64,000 nucleotides of DNA from Anthostomella pinea (Eukaryota > Ascomycota > Sordariomycetes > Xylariales > Xylariaceae): the NCBI GenBank assembly GCA_963556695.1, contig CAUWAG010000010.1, forward strand, positions 6,138,001-6,202,000, in the 5' to 3' direction. The translations under genes were made by a program, and so were the position numbers. Below the pieces are notes generated by a model. That model did not search any database and was not told where the DNA came from. It saw only the letters and a program-made list of their open reading frames with translations. The stretch's first letter is position 1. Each line of letters begins with the position of its first letter. This document shows, in pieces, positions 22,961 through 33,782 of this stretch.

Positions 22961-23639
22961 CGTGGAAACAGATGTGGAAAGAAAGCGGAGTTTGGTACCA
23001 TCATGTTTACATACCAGGGGAGACCCCCAGCTGGCCCCGGACCCCGCCTCCGCCTAGCCTGTGGCGCCATAGCAGACCTCTTTCCAGTCACGTTAACAAT
23101 TAAGAACCAATTAAAAGCCTGCTAACACGCAACTAACCAATCATAAATCGAGGCTGTCTCACGGCCTTACGCAAGCTACGGGACGCCGCCTTTAGAGGTG
23201 GAAGAGAAGTTCCTTACGCAAGACGGGAGACTCGAATGCCCTACATGTTGAATGGGAGCCGGAGATAGACACCGGAAGATCTCCAGTGGGGCAGAGACGC
23301 ACAGGGCATCTGACCCACCAAGAAGACAGATAATCAATCTCTGCACACAGAGCAGAACAATCAATAGCATCAATCAACATCCGTGTATTCAACACTACAT
23401 GGCTGTCAAATATAAGCACTGACTTGATGTCAGTGTCAATCCCTTTTGCCTAGCGGCTGCATCTGACAATGGCTGGCCAGCTGGGGGGCTCTGGGTCCGT
23501 ATACGATAGTATATTCTAGGCTACCACATATTGAGGAGTGACTATCGCATTGGATTTTCTACCGCGCTGCAAGAAACCGTCAATCAAAACGTGTGGCGAT
23601 GTATATTTCCCGTATAAGAGGAAAGGAGTCGAGTTAAAC
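22961..23639. other. Intergenic, no gene seen
   Basis: Roughly 680 bases of ordinary base composition between the minisatellite and the sharp AT-rich boundary. No gene or repeat is supported. Confidence 0.6.
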
Positions 23640-23832
23640 TTTGGTAAATGTTGTTTAAACCTATCTTAATAATCATCGTGTTATTACGGGCCGCATCTTA
23701 TTCCTTTAACGTCTTAATATACATATTTCTACCAAGGTTTATTTTAAGTAAATTAAATATTCAACAGCGTATAATTTTGGGGGTAATTTCGAGTAAAATA
23801 TTATACTAATTTATATATACAAATAAGTTTTT

Positions 23833-24036
23833 TGTTGGAACAGGCTTGAACGATCAATCATAATACTCGAGTATTAGGCCAAGGTCATGATATTGCTGAT
23901 GGTTGGATTGGGAGGTCTAGCTGGACTCGCAGGTCTGGCTAAGTGACCCCACAATCCGGTATCTAATCTCTTATCAAACCATACATGTGGGTCCTGGTGT
24001 AGATGGTTTGCAGGCTGGAATTGCATGGATCCAACG
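23833..24036 (+). mobile_element. Solo LTR, family A (204 bp), copy 1
   Basis: Starts TGTTGGAACAGG and ends GGATCCAACG (the expected terminal CA is mutated to CG). It is flanked by TTTTT on both sides, consistent with a 5-bp target duplication. A second copy lies in inverted orientation at 24974. There is no internal coding region, so it is a solo LTR or a very short non-autonomous unit. Base composition is balanced in contrast to the AT-rich surroundings. Confidence 0.8.
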
Positions 24037-24973
24037 TTTTTAAAATTAATAAAATTTTATCGATATATTTTATTATTACTTTAAACTTTAATTAATAGGT
24101 TTCAAAGTAAAATAACTTTTGAATTATTTTTTACGTGTATATTACTTTTTTACGTGTACGTTATCGGATTTATACGCGATTTATATTCTCATTATTAAAA
24201 AAAATTCATCAATTACTTTATGATTATCATTATTTATTATTCGTATTAATACGTTTTTAGGGTAAAAGAATATCTTGTATTTTTCGTATTTTTTATAGCT
24301 TCTTTTACCGATACAATATTTTAACATGTTATTATTTCTATTATATAATGAAATATTGGGGTTTTTAGTAACACCCTTTTTAATCGGTATCCAAAGGTAA
24401 GTTTAATATTAATTGATTTCATATAACTACAAGGTTGAACCGTTATATTAATATTATATATAGCTTTTTATAAAAATATGTTTAGCTTCTTTTAACGTCG
24501 TATATAATGCGGTTATTAATCATTTTATAAAAAGATTTATATCAAATAATAAATCTGTAAACAAGACTAATACTTAAAAATTAGTTAGAAAGGAAGAAAG
24601 ATTAAAAGAAGTATTTATTGAGTAGGAAATTATAATAAAGCGTTTATTAATTTTTTTCAAGTGTTTAATATTAAGAAATATTTCTACGCGTAGTTAATTA
24701 TTAATTGTTCATATTTTCATATTTTCATATTATAACTATTAATTACTTAAAAAATAATGAGTTTTTTTTACTCGTTATAGAAAAAGACTTACGAGAATTT
24801 TATTATAGTCAATCTTCTTAATAAGCGCTTTTATTATTATCATTAAGCTTTTAATATTTAATATATATTATAAAAAGTACTAATATAATGTTATTATTAA
24901 AAAAGCAAATTACCTAACTTTATGATTATTAAATCGTTTAACGTATAAGTTTTTTTATAGTAATTAATTGGGT

Positions 24974-25177
24974 TGTTGGATCCATGCGATTCTAGACTGC
25001 AAACCATCTATACCAGGACCCACATGTATGATTAGATAAGATAAGATAGTGGATTGAGAGGGCACTTGGCCAGACCTTCGAGTCCAGCTAGATTCCTCTC
25101 AATCCAACCATCAGGAACATCATGACCTTGACACCATACTCGAGTATTATGATTGATTGTTCAAGCCTGTTCCAACA
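24974..25177 (-). mobile_element. Solo LTR, family A (204 bp), copy 2 with TGGGT target duplication
   Basis: On the minus strand it runs TGTTGGAACAGG to GGATCCAACA, with TG...CA ends. It is flanked by perfect 5-bp duplications TGGGT (24969-24973 and 25178-25182). It is about 85 percent similar by eye to copy 1, in the opposite orientation. The unique target duplication shows it inserted independently of copy 1. Confidence 0.85.
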
Positions 25178-25871
25178 TGGGTTAAACTTTTTAATAATGC
25201 ATTAAGTTTTAAAATTATTAGCAATATTTTCGTTAATACATGTAATATTTATGGCTATAATGTTAATAAATCGAAAATATTCAAACAAATTTACCGTAAT
25301 AAAAGTATTGTTTATAATTACGTAATAATAAGTCTTAAAGAATACAAAACGCATTTTTTACAAAAGTAATAATAATTATTCAAGTAAGAATTATAATGAG
25401 CTTTTAATTGTAAAGAGATTTTATTTTAAGTGAGTAGCGACTTTTTATATATTAAATTTACAAAGGAAAAGAATTTGTTACCAAAAATATTTAAGCCTTA
25501 TATTTACTGAAATTAATTTATAAACTTTATTATTATCTTATTAATAAAAAAGTATTAAGTCGAGTAGTATTTATGTTTATAAGTTAGGTTTAAAACTATA
25601 GTTATTTTAAAAAGTAAATTTAATATCTTATAAATAATTAAGGTTTTAAGATATAAAGTCATTAAAGATATATTAATTTTTAAGTAATATATTAAATAAA
25701 AAAGTTATCAAGAAAATTTAAATTTAAATTTAAATTAATATTTTTAATGGCGTTAAGGGAGGTTGAATCTTATATAGATAATTACGGTAAAAATACGTAA
25801 ATTTAGTTGTATTAATTCTTTAAACGTAGCGATTATTTAAATATTATGCTGATATATTTTTAGCTTTTTTT

Positions 25872-26085
25872 TGTCACAGCGAGCGTACTAAGGAGCTGGG
25901 ACATGGCTGGCAGCAAGCAGCTATTACTCTATTGACGAGAATATCAAAACTAGAGAGGAAAGAAAGAGGGAGAGAGAGATAGGTACAGTGGGAGGTTGCC
26001 CCTTTAAGGGGATCCTCTGGTCAGATCCTTCCCCTATTGGGAAGTATCGGCTTGTCATGTGGGAAGGTCTGTGCAGGCCGTCACA
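25872..26085 (+). mobile_element. Solo LTR, family B (214 bp), copy 1
   Basis: Starts TGTCACAGCGAGC and ends CAGGCCGTCACA, with TG...CA termini and TTTTT on both sides. It contains a polypurine tract of the form GAAAGAAAGAGGGAGAGAGAG and a small hairpin CCCCTTTAAGGGG. The matching inverted copy is at 28148. Confidence 0.82.
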
Positions 26086-26196
26086 TTTTTTATCGTATTT
26101 CGTGCTGCTAGCTAGTTTATAATATTTATTTTTCGATAAAAAATCGGTAAAAACAAGTTCTTTTTTAATTCAATCAATAACTAGTTGTATAAATGG

Positions 26197-26677
26197 TGTG
26201 ATGGATCAGCCATCCATCAGGTGACTTGGTAGGGTGGACGCGTTTGTGATGGTCTGACCTCCCATCAGGTCTGATATCCCATCTGCAGTGGTCAGTGCGC
26301 TGCATCAGGTGACCTGGCGCAATAGACGTGTGGCTCCGACTGCCACTGGATTGGGTAATTGTGGGTCAGACTGAAAGATCTTCTAGCCCACCAGAATTGG
26401 CTGATGGACCAGATCTTTCTTTCCTTCTTCACTGAGAGATTATTACACATACATAGTAAAAGCAGGACTTTTACGTCCACTTCACATCTGCGCTTTGTGA
26501 TAGCGTCGCCCCATTACACAGATTGATAGATAATTGTGAGTTGGGATTTGGGATCTATTACTCCACCAGAATTGCCTGGTGTTGCAGATCCTTCTTTCCT
26601 TCCTCACCAAAGTATTTTTGTATAATTGAGGAAATTGATGGGCATTCTCGTCCTGGTTCTCAAGCTGCCTCGTGACA
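26197..26677 (+). mobile_element. Solo LTR, family C (481 bp), with AATGG target duplication and internal duplication
   Basis: Starts TGTGATGGATCAGCC and ends CTCGTGACA, flanked by perfect AATGG duplications (26192-26196 and 26678-26682). It carries an internal duplication of roughly 95 bases about 175 apart: CCACCAGAATTG followed by CAGATC and a TCTTTCCTTC run appears near 26388 and again near 26561. No second copy of this family is seen in the window. Confidence 0.85.
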
Positions 26678-26787
26678 AATGGCGTAAAAGCTTTATAAAT
26701 AGCTTTTTAAAGGTACATATTAAAGACTTTAAAGGAAAATATAAATATGGTTTAACTATCTTAACGTTATATAATTAACCTTAAAAG

Positions 26788-27313
26788 TGTGACGAGCCGT
26801 CTAACCTATAAGGCTAAAGGGTTCTATAGGGTTTATGCCCCGAGGTAAGCCAACACAAAGAACGATAGAGGCTTCTGTCAACTAGAAGACACTTAGATGC
26901 TGGGGCTTGGTCTGAACTGGGTTCACTGTGTAGTCGAGTCGTCAGGAGATTTCTCTCACCTTAGGGTTGGCTAAGATGCTTAGATAGATCACTGAGGTAG
27001 AGACTGTCTATCTATCTGGTTGGGAAATGTCTGTCCTTATATATCCAATCCTTCCCTCACTGATTAGGTGGCTCACCCTGGATCACCAGTGATCCAAGGT
27101 GATCCTGCTCACTGGATCACCATGGTGATCCAGTGATCCAAATTCTTAGTCACATGACCCAGGCTCTACTGGTCGAGTGATCTGTGTACCGTTGCTCCGT
27201 TGCTCCGTTGCTCCAATCTCTCCACTGATCAGCACCCCACTCTCTGGTCAATCTGTTTCCAATCGTCCCTTCTAGGGCTGCTATCAGGCCGCACTGTTCG
27301 TTGATTCGTAACA
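26788..27313 (+). mobile_element. Solo LTR, family D (526 bp), with AAAAG target duplication
   Basis: Starts TGTGACGAGCCG and ends GATTCGTAACA, flanked by perfect AAAAG duplications (26783-26787 and 27314-27318). It contains a TTATATATCC TATA-like element about midway, several GTGATCC palindromes and a GTTGCTCC triplet repeat. It is highly similar to the LTR at 40574-41094, which lies in the opposite orientation and still has internal retrotransposon sequence attached. The absence of internal sequence here indicates LTR-LTR recombination. Confidence 0.9.
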
Positions 27314-27780
27314 AAAAGGCTTTTTATTGTCGTTATTTATAAAGGGCTTAATATTAACGTTAAAGTTATTAAAGATGGCGATAAAAGGGTTTTTATACTT
27401 AAAGTTAATATTCACTTTATTTAAAGTTAAGGTTTATTAAAAAAGTCGTTAAAACCCTTAATTAAAAGATCGAGTGTTCTTTTAAGCTATTTATATTTAA
27501 TATTAAGTTTATACTTAATATTACTGTCGGAATTTTTAATCATAAGTATATATTAGTTAATCTTTTCATAGTTTTCTTTATAAATATTAAAGAAGCAAAA
27601 AAGGCATGTAATAAGATATAGCGTTATTCATTATATAAAAAGTAAAATAACGTTATTAATTAAGTTTTTTTTTAATAATAGTTATAATAAGAGTACTTAT
27701 AAAATACGTTTTATTTATATTTACGCGTGTAAATCGTTAAAAAAATACGCTTAAAAGTCTTTTACGGTACATGGTTAAAG

Positions 27781-28147
27781 TTTGCAAACGGAGATCAAAA
27801 TTGGTGACGCGGGAGGGGTGGAGTAGCTTGGTAAAAATGGGCATATTGAGACGTTAAGGGGATAGCCTGACTGTGTCTCCTATCTGTAACTACTGGACGG
27901 GGTTATATGCTTTCCGTGGCACCGCAGCCTTTATCGGAAAGGTGACCTCCCCTCCACTGTTGCATAGCTTATGCTATAAATATATGAGCTTGGGAATGGT
28001 AGCAAACTCATTACGCCCGCGTGTTTCCGCGACTGACCGGTGTACTAGGTGACCTTACTGTTTGATGATCCATCCATGGTATGGAACAACTCGGTTCTTG
28101 CCAGGAATCACCAACCGATGTCTGACTACACGAACCGGTACCATAAA
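27781..28147. other. Ordinary-composition spacer at the right edge of the AT-rich block
   Basis: About 370 bases of balanced composition with no gene. It marks the right boundary of the RIP-like block, before the second family B LTR. Confidence 0.6.
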
Positions 28148-28358
28148 TGTGACGGCCTGCACAGACCTTCCCACATGACAAGCCGATACTTCCCAATAAG
28201 GGAAGGATCTGACCAGAGGATCCCCTTAAAGGGGCAACCTCCCGCTGTACCTTATCTCTCTCTCTTCCTTTCCTCTCTAGTCTTGATATTCTCGTCAATA
28301 GAGTAATAGCTGCTTGCTGCAGGCCATGTCCCAGCTCCCCAGTATGCTCGCCGTGACA
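28148..28358 (-). mobile_element. Solo LTR, family B (211 bp), copy 2
   Basis: On the minus strand it runs TGTCACGGCGAGC to CAGGCCGTCACA. It is highly similar to 25872-26085 in inverted orientation. The flanks are ATAAA on the left and TTAAA on the right, a 5-bp target duplication with one mismatch. It lies outside the AT-rich block, 58 bases beyond the stop codon of the cyclase-family gene. Confidence 0.82.
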
Positions 28359-28415
28359 TTAAAGTCCTCGAGTCTTAATCTCTTCCACCACTCCCCTTTC
28401 CCATACCCCCTTCCC

Positions 28416-29871
28416 CTAAAAAATCGCCAACACATTCGGCGGGCTCGCCACACCCCCCGGCACATTACACGGCTCACTCGCCAGAAAGAAGCTCCAGCGG
28501 CCCTCCCTCTTACAGTGCTCCGCCAACTTCTCTAAGTCGAACAGCTCCCCGATGGGGCACCCCCAGCCCGCAAGCAGCACCTCGTGCAGCGCCCAGTCCT
28601 GCTGCTTGGGCCACGTCTCGAACGACGGCTGGTCGCCCGCCACGGCGGCGAAGTTGTCCCAGATCCAGCGCAGCATGGCCTCGGACTGCTGTACGCCGCC
28701 AAAGGGGTGCGGGACTTTGTCTTGGTGTGCCCAGAGCTCGTCGTCGGTTTTGGTTGCGAGGGTGGCCATGAAGCCTGTTTTGCGTGCGTCAGTCTGGGGG
28801 TTGGACTGGGTATAGAGGAAAGGGGCTGGGGTGTGATGTGATGGCCCGCTGGCAATGGGGGAGGCAGACGTACCGGAGCGGATGATGAGGATGTCGCCGA
28901 ATTTCACCTCTGTTCCCTGCGCCGCGAGGCATGCTTGGAGGTCTTCCAGCGGGATGGACACGGAGTCGAACGAGTCGTAGGGCTTGACGTTCTTCTGTGA
29001 CGGCCGCCAGCTGTGGTAGTCAACCAGGATGCCGCGGCCTACGATGCCTTGGTCTGCCCATGCTGAATGCGCATCAAGTGTCAGCTGCACACCCCTTCAC
29101 CTTATAAATGGGGTGGAAGGGCCACATACCATGTATTCCCAAAACCTCACTTGGCTTCCCCCGCTCGTCCACGGCGTGGATCTCCCTCTGCGTGACGCCG
29201 CCGTAGAAGAGGCATTCGTCCTGGTCTGTATCGTGTTTAGTCAGTATTCACTTTCACTCCCACTTCGAGTCCCCTTCCCCTTCCCCTTCCACTCAACCCA
29301 AGCTCCCTCAACTCTCGCTGTCCAAATCATGCATCAAGACCAAACCCAAAAGCAACCACGGACTTTTTACTCACAAGCAAAATGCCGCAGCCCGTCCCAC
29401 TGCGACGAGACCTGCGAGTTGAACGTCCACACGTCGTCGTTGACGGTTCGAGGCGCCTTGGCGATCAGCTCCTGGTGGAAGAGCGCGCGTTGGAAGAAGG
29501 AGCGCCGCGGCTGCGCGTTGAGGGGCCAGTTGAGGGAGATGCTGGGCAGCGTCAGTCAGATACTGGTTCTGCATCTACCTACTGAATACATGTAGTCGTA
29601 GTTACACTTAGGACATGCAATTGGCCAAGTGGTGATAGTAATGGTGTATTCGACACGAAGGAGAGACAACATACCGCCGACCCGTCTGAATCTCGTCCCG
29701 AGCCGCGGCAGCCACGCGCTCGTCGGTGAGGCGGTTCAGCGTGCCGAGCTGGTCGTCGTCGCCGTACAGACCCCAGGCCGAGTGGTGCGGGTCGGAGTTC
29801 CGGAGCGGCAGGGTGTCGAAGTCGGGGACGCCGTTGGCGTTGAGCTTGATTCCGGAGACCGGCGGGGCCAT
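28416..29871 (-). CDS. Putative cyclase / kynurenine formamidase-like hydrolase (PF04199)
   Basis: Five exons (29675-29871, 29375-29541, 29130-29225, 28874-29062, 28416-28774) give 335 residues. Each splice rebuilds family sequence: TGRRISLNWPLNAQ, then SSQWDGLRHFAYQDE, LGIHAWADQGIVGRG and RSGFMATL. The SQWDGLRHFAY segment is the fungal version of the HxGTHxDxP metal-binding motif of the Cyclase family, whose members hydrolyse amides or lactones using metal. Later conserved parts are GRGILVDYHSW and the C-terminal LHEVLLAGWGCPIGELFDLE. The substrate is unknown; these genes often sit near metabolic clusters, but nothing around this one indicates a pathway. It is intact despite lying between LTRs and a broken gene. 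Confidence 0.87.
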
Positions 29872-30476
29872 GGTTTCACGACTTTTGGTTTGTAGAGGGC
29901 TGCAGATATGGTGGGTGGTTATAGCACTGCACTCAACCCTGCGGTCCGGTTTAAGATCACGAGTTGCGGAAGTCGGATTGCGTAGGCAGTCGTGGTCAAG
30001 TCTCGACTGTGAAACAGGACAGCGAACAAACAATAGCTTTCAACTTGTGGTCACATCATGAGGTACGTGCGACTCGTACCTCGGATGTCATCTGTGACAC
30101 ACAAGCGGACAACATCGAATCCCCCGCATTTGCTGTGACCTACCTTACCGTTGTGTCAAATGGATGGCAATGATGTAGTCGCGCATCAGAACGGAACGCC
30201 GTGCTATACCCGCCGGTCTCCTTCGCGCAATTATGTAAGGGGGCATGGGCAACAAGGTTTCGGATTTTACTTTGATAGTCGCCTTCGTCTTCCAACACCA
30301 GAGGACTATAGTCCTTATATGCAACAAGCTGTACGGCACCCGCGTCGTGCCCCCACGTCCTGCCCCTTCGGCCACCTGTGAAAAGTATCCCAAAATAATA
30401 GACAGCCCGGCCCAGGCGTCCCATCATCGATCGCAAGGCGCTCTCTTCGCACCTAAGTACCAGCCCATTAAAAACC
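29872..30476. other. Intergenic, no gene seen
   Basis: About 600 bases between the cyclase-family start and the end of the frameshifted DUF4267 gene, both on the minus strand. It should contain the promoter of the cyclase-family gene. Confidence 0.55.
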
Positions 30477-30874
30477 TCAAGCACCACCAACAGTCAACCC
30501 CCAAAACCCGCTCGCAGCAACGACCCCCGACCCAACTACCCTCATCCACACCTTCCCAACGCCGCCACCCTCCCTCCAAACAACATACCCATCAACCAGC
30601 CCCGCATAGCTACCCGTAACCGCCATAATAACATCCACAACGTCCCACTGGCCACGCGAGTAGAAGTACAACACCAAAACGCCGAGCACGGTGCCGCCCG
30701 GACCTGACCTATCACCGCGACAGGCCGGGTGGCAGGCACGTCGGCGATGCGCGGCGGCAGGCCGAACCCGGACAGGGAGGCGCGGGCGTTGAATATGGGC
30801 CATAGGCCGCCGAATGTCATGGAGGTGCCGGCGATTAGGGCGGGGATGTGGCGCGCGGAGAAGTGGGTGAACAT
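30477..30874 (-). pseudogene. DUF4267 small membrane protein, frameshifted
   Basis: The minus-strand start at 30874 gives MFTHFSARHIPALIAG, then TFGGLWPIFNARASLSGFG and a hydrophobic part up to VAVIGQVRAA, characteristic of the fungal DUF4267 family (four membrane segments, about 130 residues). The frame then runs off, and the expected continuation VLGVLVLYFYSRGQ, AVTGSYAGLVDGYVVWREG and the final hydrophobic helix is in another frame ending at 30477. The shift maps to about 30685-30700 and corresponds to one missing base. A GT...AG stretch of 57 bases there would restore frame, but it has a poor donor (GTCCGG) and would delete a conserved membrane segment, so I prefer a frameshift. Family function is unknown. 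Confidence 0.7.
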
Positions 30875-31878
30875 GGTTGATCTTGGCGGCGAGGCAATGG
30901 ACGGTTGTGATGTCTGCCGCAACTGTAGCTGGTGTGAGATGCAGAGCTTGCAGAGGCGAGGGAGACGCCGAAGCGGGTGTTTAAATAGGTAGGACATGCT
31001 GAATCTTGCCTTGCGCTCAAGAGGGTGTTGTTGGTCAAGACCCGCGCCCTTACTTAATGTTCGTACCAACTGCATTGACATCCATGTCATATTGCCGCAC
31101 CGGTGCCGCCATATTGTGCGACAACACCGTTGCGAGTCGCTACATCATAGGACTATCCCCAGGGTCAGGAAGTTTAGACGAAAAGCACGCAGCCGGTATA
31201 AACGCATGTATAAAGTTAAGTTCTGGTCGTATATAAGTAGCGATTAATTAAACTATAGCTTCTTATGCGCAGACGGATAGTCATGAGGATTATCGTACCA
31301 TCGACCAACGACGTCTGGGCAATGGACCTGAAATACCATATAGCACCAAGAATTGAGAATCCATCCATCCAGTTTGTTTTCGATTTACGCAAACAAGAGA
31401 CTAATTCGTCTCAGATCCCGACCGCAGAAGAGTCATGTCAGGAACCAATATCAGTTGATCACCCGGTCTGCGATTGGAGAAAGTAGGACGGATTGATGAA
31501 ATCATACGCATCGAGTCAGGACTATGAGTTTGGCTCAGCTTCATTATACCGCCTTGTGCCCTTGTTTAACCCTACACTCCAGAAAACGACGGTCCTGCCC
31601 CCGCCGCCAAGCCGGAAGACCACGGATCAAATCGTGACTCCATTTCTTTTCGAGCCCTTTGACCGCCCCATCTTGATTCATCAGGAGAATGACCAAACAT
31701 AGCTTGCCAATATGACCAAGGACTGCCAACCTGCTGCCTTATGCGGTCTCAATGGGATGCTCGAGCTGTGCCATGCTAAGGCTACTACTACCCAGCGTAG
31801 GTGGTATAAACTGAAAAGTCTAAGCAATGCTCCTTCGTCTCACGCACGCTCAAGCTAGTGTACATGCACACCGAATCA
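30875..31878. other. Intergenic, no gene seen
   Basis: About 1 kb upstream of the DUF4267 start and downstream of calcineurin A. Short open frames only; nothing recognisable. Confidence 0.55.
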
Positions 31879-33782
31879 TCATCGTTTGCGATCGCTAAAG
31901 ATTGTCAGTGATACGTGTGCAGGCACAGAAGGTGGTGTACTCACGTGCTGAGTCTCCTAGATAGAGATTGGAGCTTCTTGTCATTGTCCGCCTCCCGGGT
32001 CGCCCGCGCCAGAGCCTGCGAGCGTTCCTCCTCATGGGTTCTTACCACCTCTTCGTGGCTCGGAGGCAGCCGCTCATTCTGCAAATCAACCTTTCTCGCA
32101 TCCTCGAAACTATTAATCGCGTTTTTGATGCCTTCGGCTCCAAGCATTAGAGTGCCCGCTGGCAGTCTGCCACCAGACACAGTCTTGAGCTCCGTGACCC
32201 TCTCGGATTCCTCGCGAAGAACCTGGAACACTCGCGAGAGACGACCGATTGCCAGGATCTTGTTCTTGACAGCACGTCGCCTTGCCTCTAGCGTCTCGGG
32301 GTCACCAGGCCCCGTGAGTGCAGGCGACGCCGGGCCCGGTGAAATAGACGAGGGCGTCTCTTCCTTGAGCTCTTCCTCCGAGCACGTATGCAGGATGGCG
32401 ATCAGCATGTCCGTGATCTTCTCTCCGACAAAAGGGAGAGACCACGTGAAGACGTCCATGAAGTTAGGGAGCCAGTACGGATGTGGTGTGCAGTTGAACT
32501 GTCGAATGTTCATAACGTTGTTCTCGTACTTCAATACGGCAGCCTTGTTGTTATACACGTCGAGGTAGTTGGGAGCAGAGAATATGGTCATAACACTCGG
32601 GAACCCGGTCGTCCTCGTCTTTCGATACATTCGGTAGCCCGCATCCTGGGCCTCGTGTGCTCGGATGACGGAGAGAAGGTTGTTCTTCTCCAAGAAGTTG
32701 CAGGCCGCGGGGTACGAGAAGAAGTAGGAGCAGCCGCGAACATGGTTATGCGCAAAGAACTCGTTCGTTTTCTCTTGACCGAAGTCTTCGAGAGGATCGG
32801 CCCAGAGGATGTCGCACATCAGCCCTTGCGTGGGTGGTTCGCGGAAACGATCGATCTGCCCAGGGTTAGCAATTAACCATGGCCGCGCATTGGAGAGAAG
32901 ACCAAAGATCCAGTAACTAACATTTCGTATATCGTCTAGGGTATGCAACTCGGGGCTAAGGCCTCCATGGATGCAGAGGAACTGCTTGTTCATGACGGCA
33001 GCAAGCGGTAGGCTGCAGAACGAATCCATGCATGCTTCGTAGATGGCCTCGGAGTACTTGTGCTTGCATTCGAGCTTGAAGGTGAAGTAGTCGGTCAAAT
33101 GGCGGCACTCGTGGTTGCCTCGCAGCAGCCAGAGGGTCTTCGGGTAGTGTATCTTCAAACACCACAGGTACAGAACGCATTCGATACTGAAGTAGCCCCG
33201 ATCGACATAGTCGCCAAGGAAGAGGTATCTAGTCTCAGCGGGATCGCCACCAACCTCAAATAGCTTCATCAAGTCGTAGTATTGGCCGTGAACGTCGCCG
33301 CACACTGTGATGGGAGCATCCATCTCGAGGAGATTGGGTTCGGCGCGCAGAAGGTCGGTTCCAGCCTTGATGATCCACAAGGCTTGCTCATCGGTCAGTC
33401 GGCCCTCACGGTAGAAGTGTTGCTTCAGGAAAGTGATGTTGGGTTTGGTGTGCGAATCGTCCTCGAAGAACTGCTCGTCTGTCGGCTTGAACATGGCAGG
33501 AGCCTGTACGTCTATTCTTTGTCAGTATTCGCAATCTCCATCATCTGGCGGCGACAGTGACAGCGACAGCGGGGTAGGTGGGAAGAGCTCGAGGCTTTGT
33601 GGCATACCTTTGCAGACCCGCTCGGCGGTGTTCACCTGGGTGCCATCTTCCATGGTATGAATACTGAAGTCGATCTCGGGAAGGGGCTTCTTCTCCTTGA
33701 TGGCGCGAATGGCATTGTCGACCTGGGCGTTGCGGTGGTCGTCGGCTCCAGAGCCGGGCACATGGTCGTCTCCGGCGTCCAT
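31879..33782 (-). CDS. CNA1: Calcineurin catalytic subunit A (Ser/Thr phosphatase 2B)
   Basis: Ca2+/calmodulin-dependent protein phosphatase that dephosphorylates Crz1-type factors and controls stress response, ion homeostasis and growth. Four exons (33608-33782, 32922-33511, 31945-32855, 31879-31894) give 563 residues. The first splice rebuilds [18 protein letters not shown]. The metallophosphatase core is complete: [33 protein letters not shown], then CIHGGLSPE. The second intron lies after TLDDIRN and could be missed because it is open. The calcineurin B-binding helix follows the core, then the calmodulin-binding region ([19 protein letters not shown]) and the autoinhibitory segment ending NERLPP. 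The last intron has a GTGAGT donor, CACTGAC branch site and TTTAG acceptor, and adds only the residues DRKR; without it the protein would end at LSRRLST. Confidence 0.95.

Larger units (their letters stand above)
23640..27780. repeat. AT-rich block, probable RIP-mutated repeat remnant hosting later LTRs
   Basis: Between the LTR insertions the sequence is overwhelmingly A and T with abundant TpA, almost no C or G runs, and no protein signal in any frame. The changes begin and end abruptly near 23640 and 27780. This is the signature of repeat-induced point mutation (C to T changes in duplicated DNA) of old transposons, too degraded to classify. AT-rich intervals are about 23640-23832, 24037-24973, 25178-25871, 26086-26196, 26678-26787 and 27314-27780. 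They are separated by five GC-balanced solo LTRs listed individually. Confidence 0.85.

Noticed and set aside
23833..25177. DNA transposon with 204-bp terminal inverted repeats
   Set aside because: Each repeat has TG...CA-type ends and its own target duplication (TTTTT, TGGGT), so they are two separate LTR-type insertions.
25872..28358. 2.5-kb DNA transposon with 212-bp inverted repeats
   Set aside because: Each end unit again has its own flanking duplication, and the interior is a stack of unrelated LTRs and AT-rich DNA.
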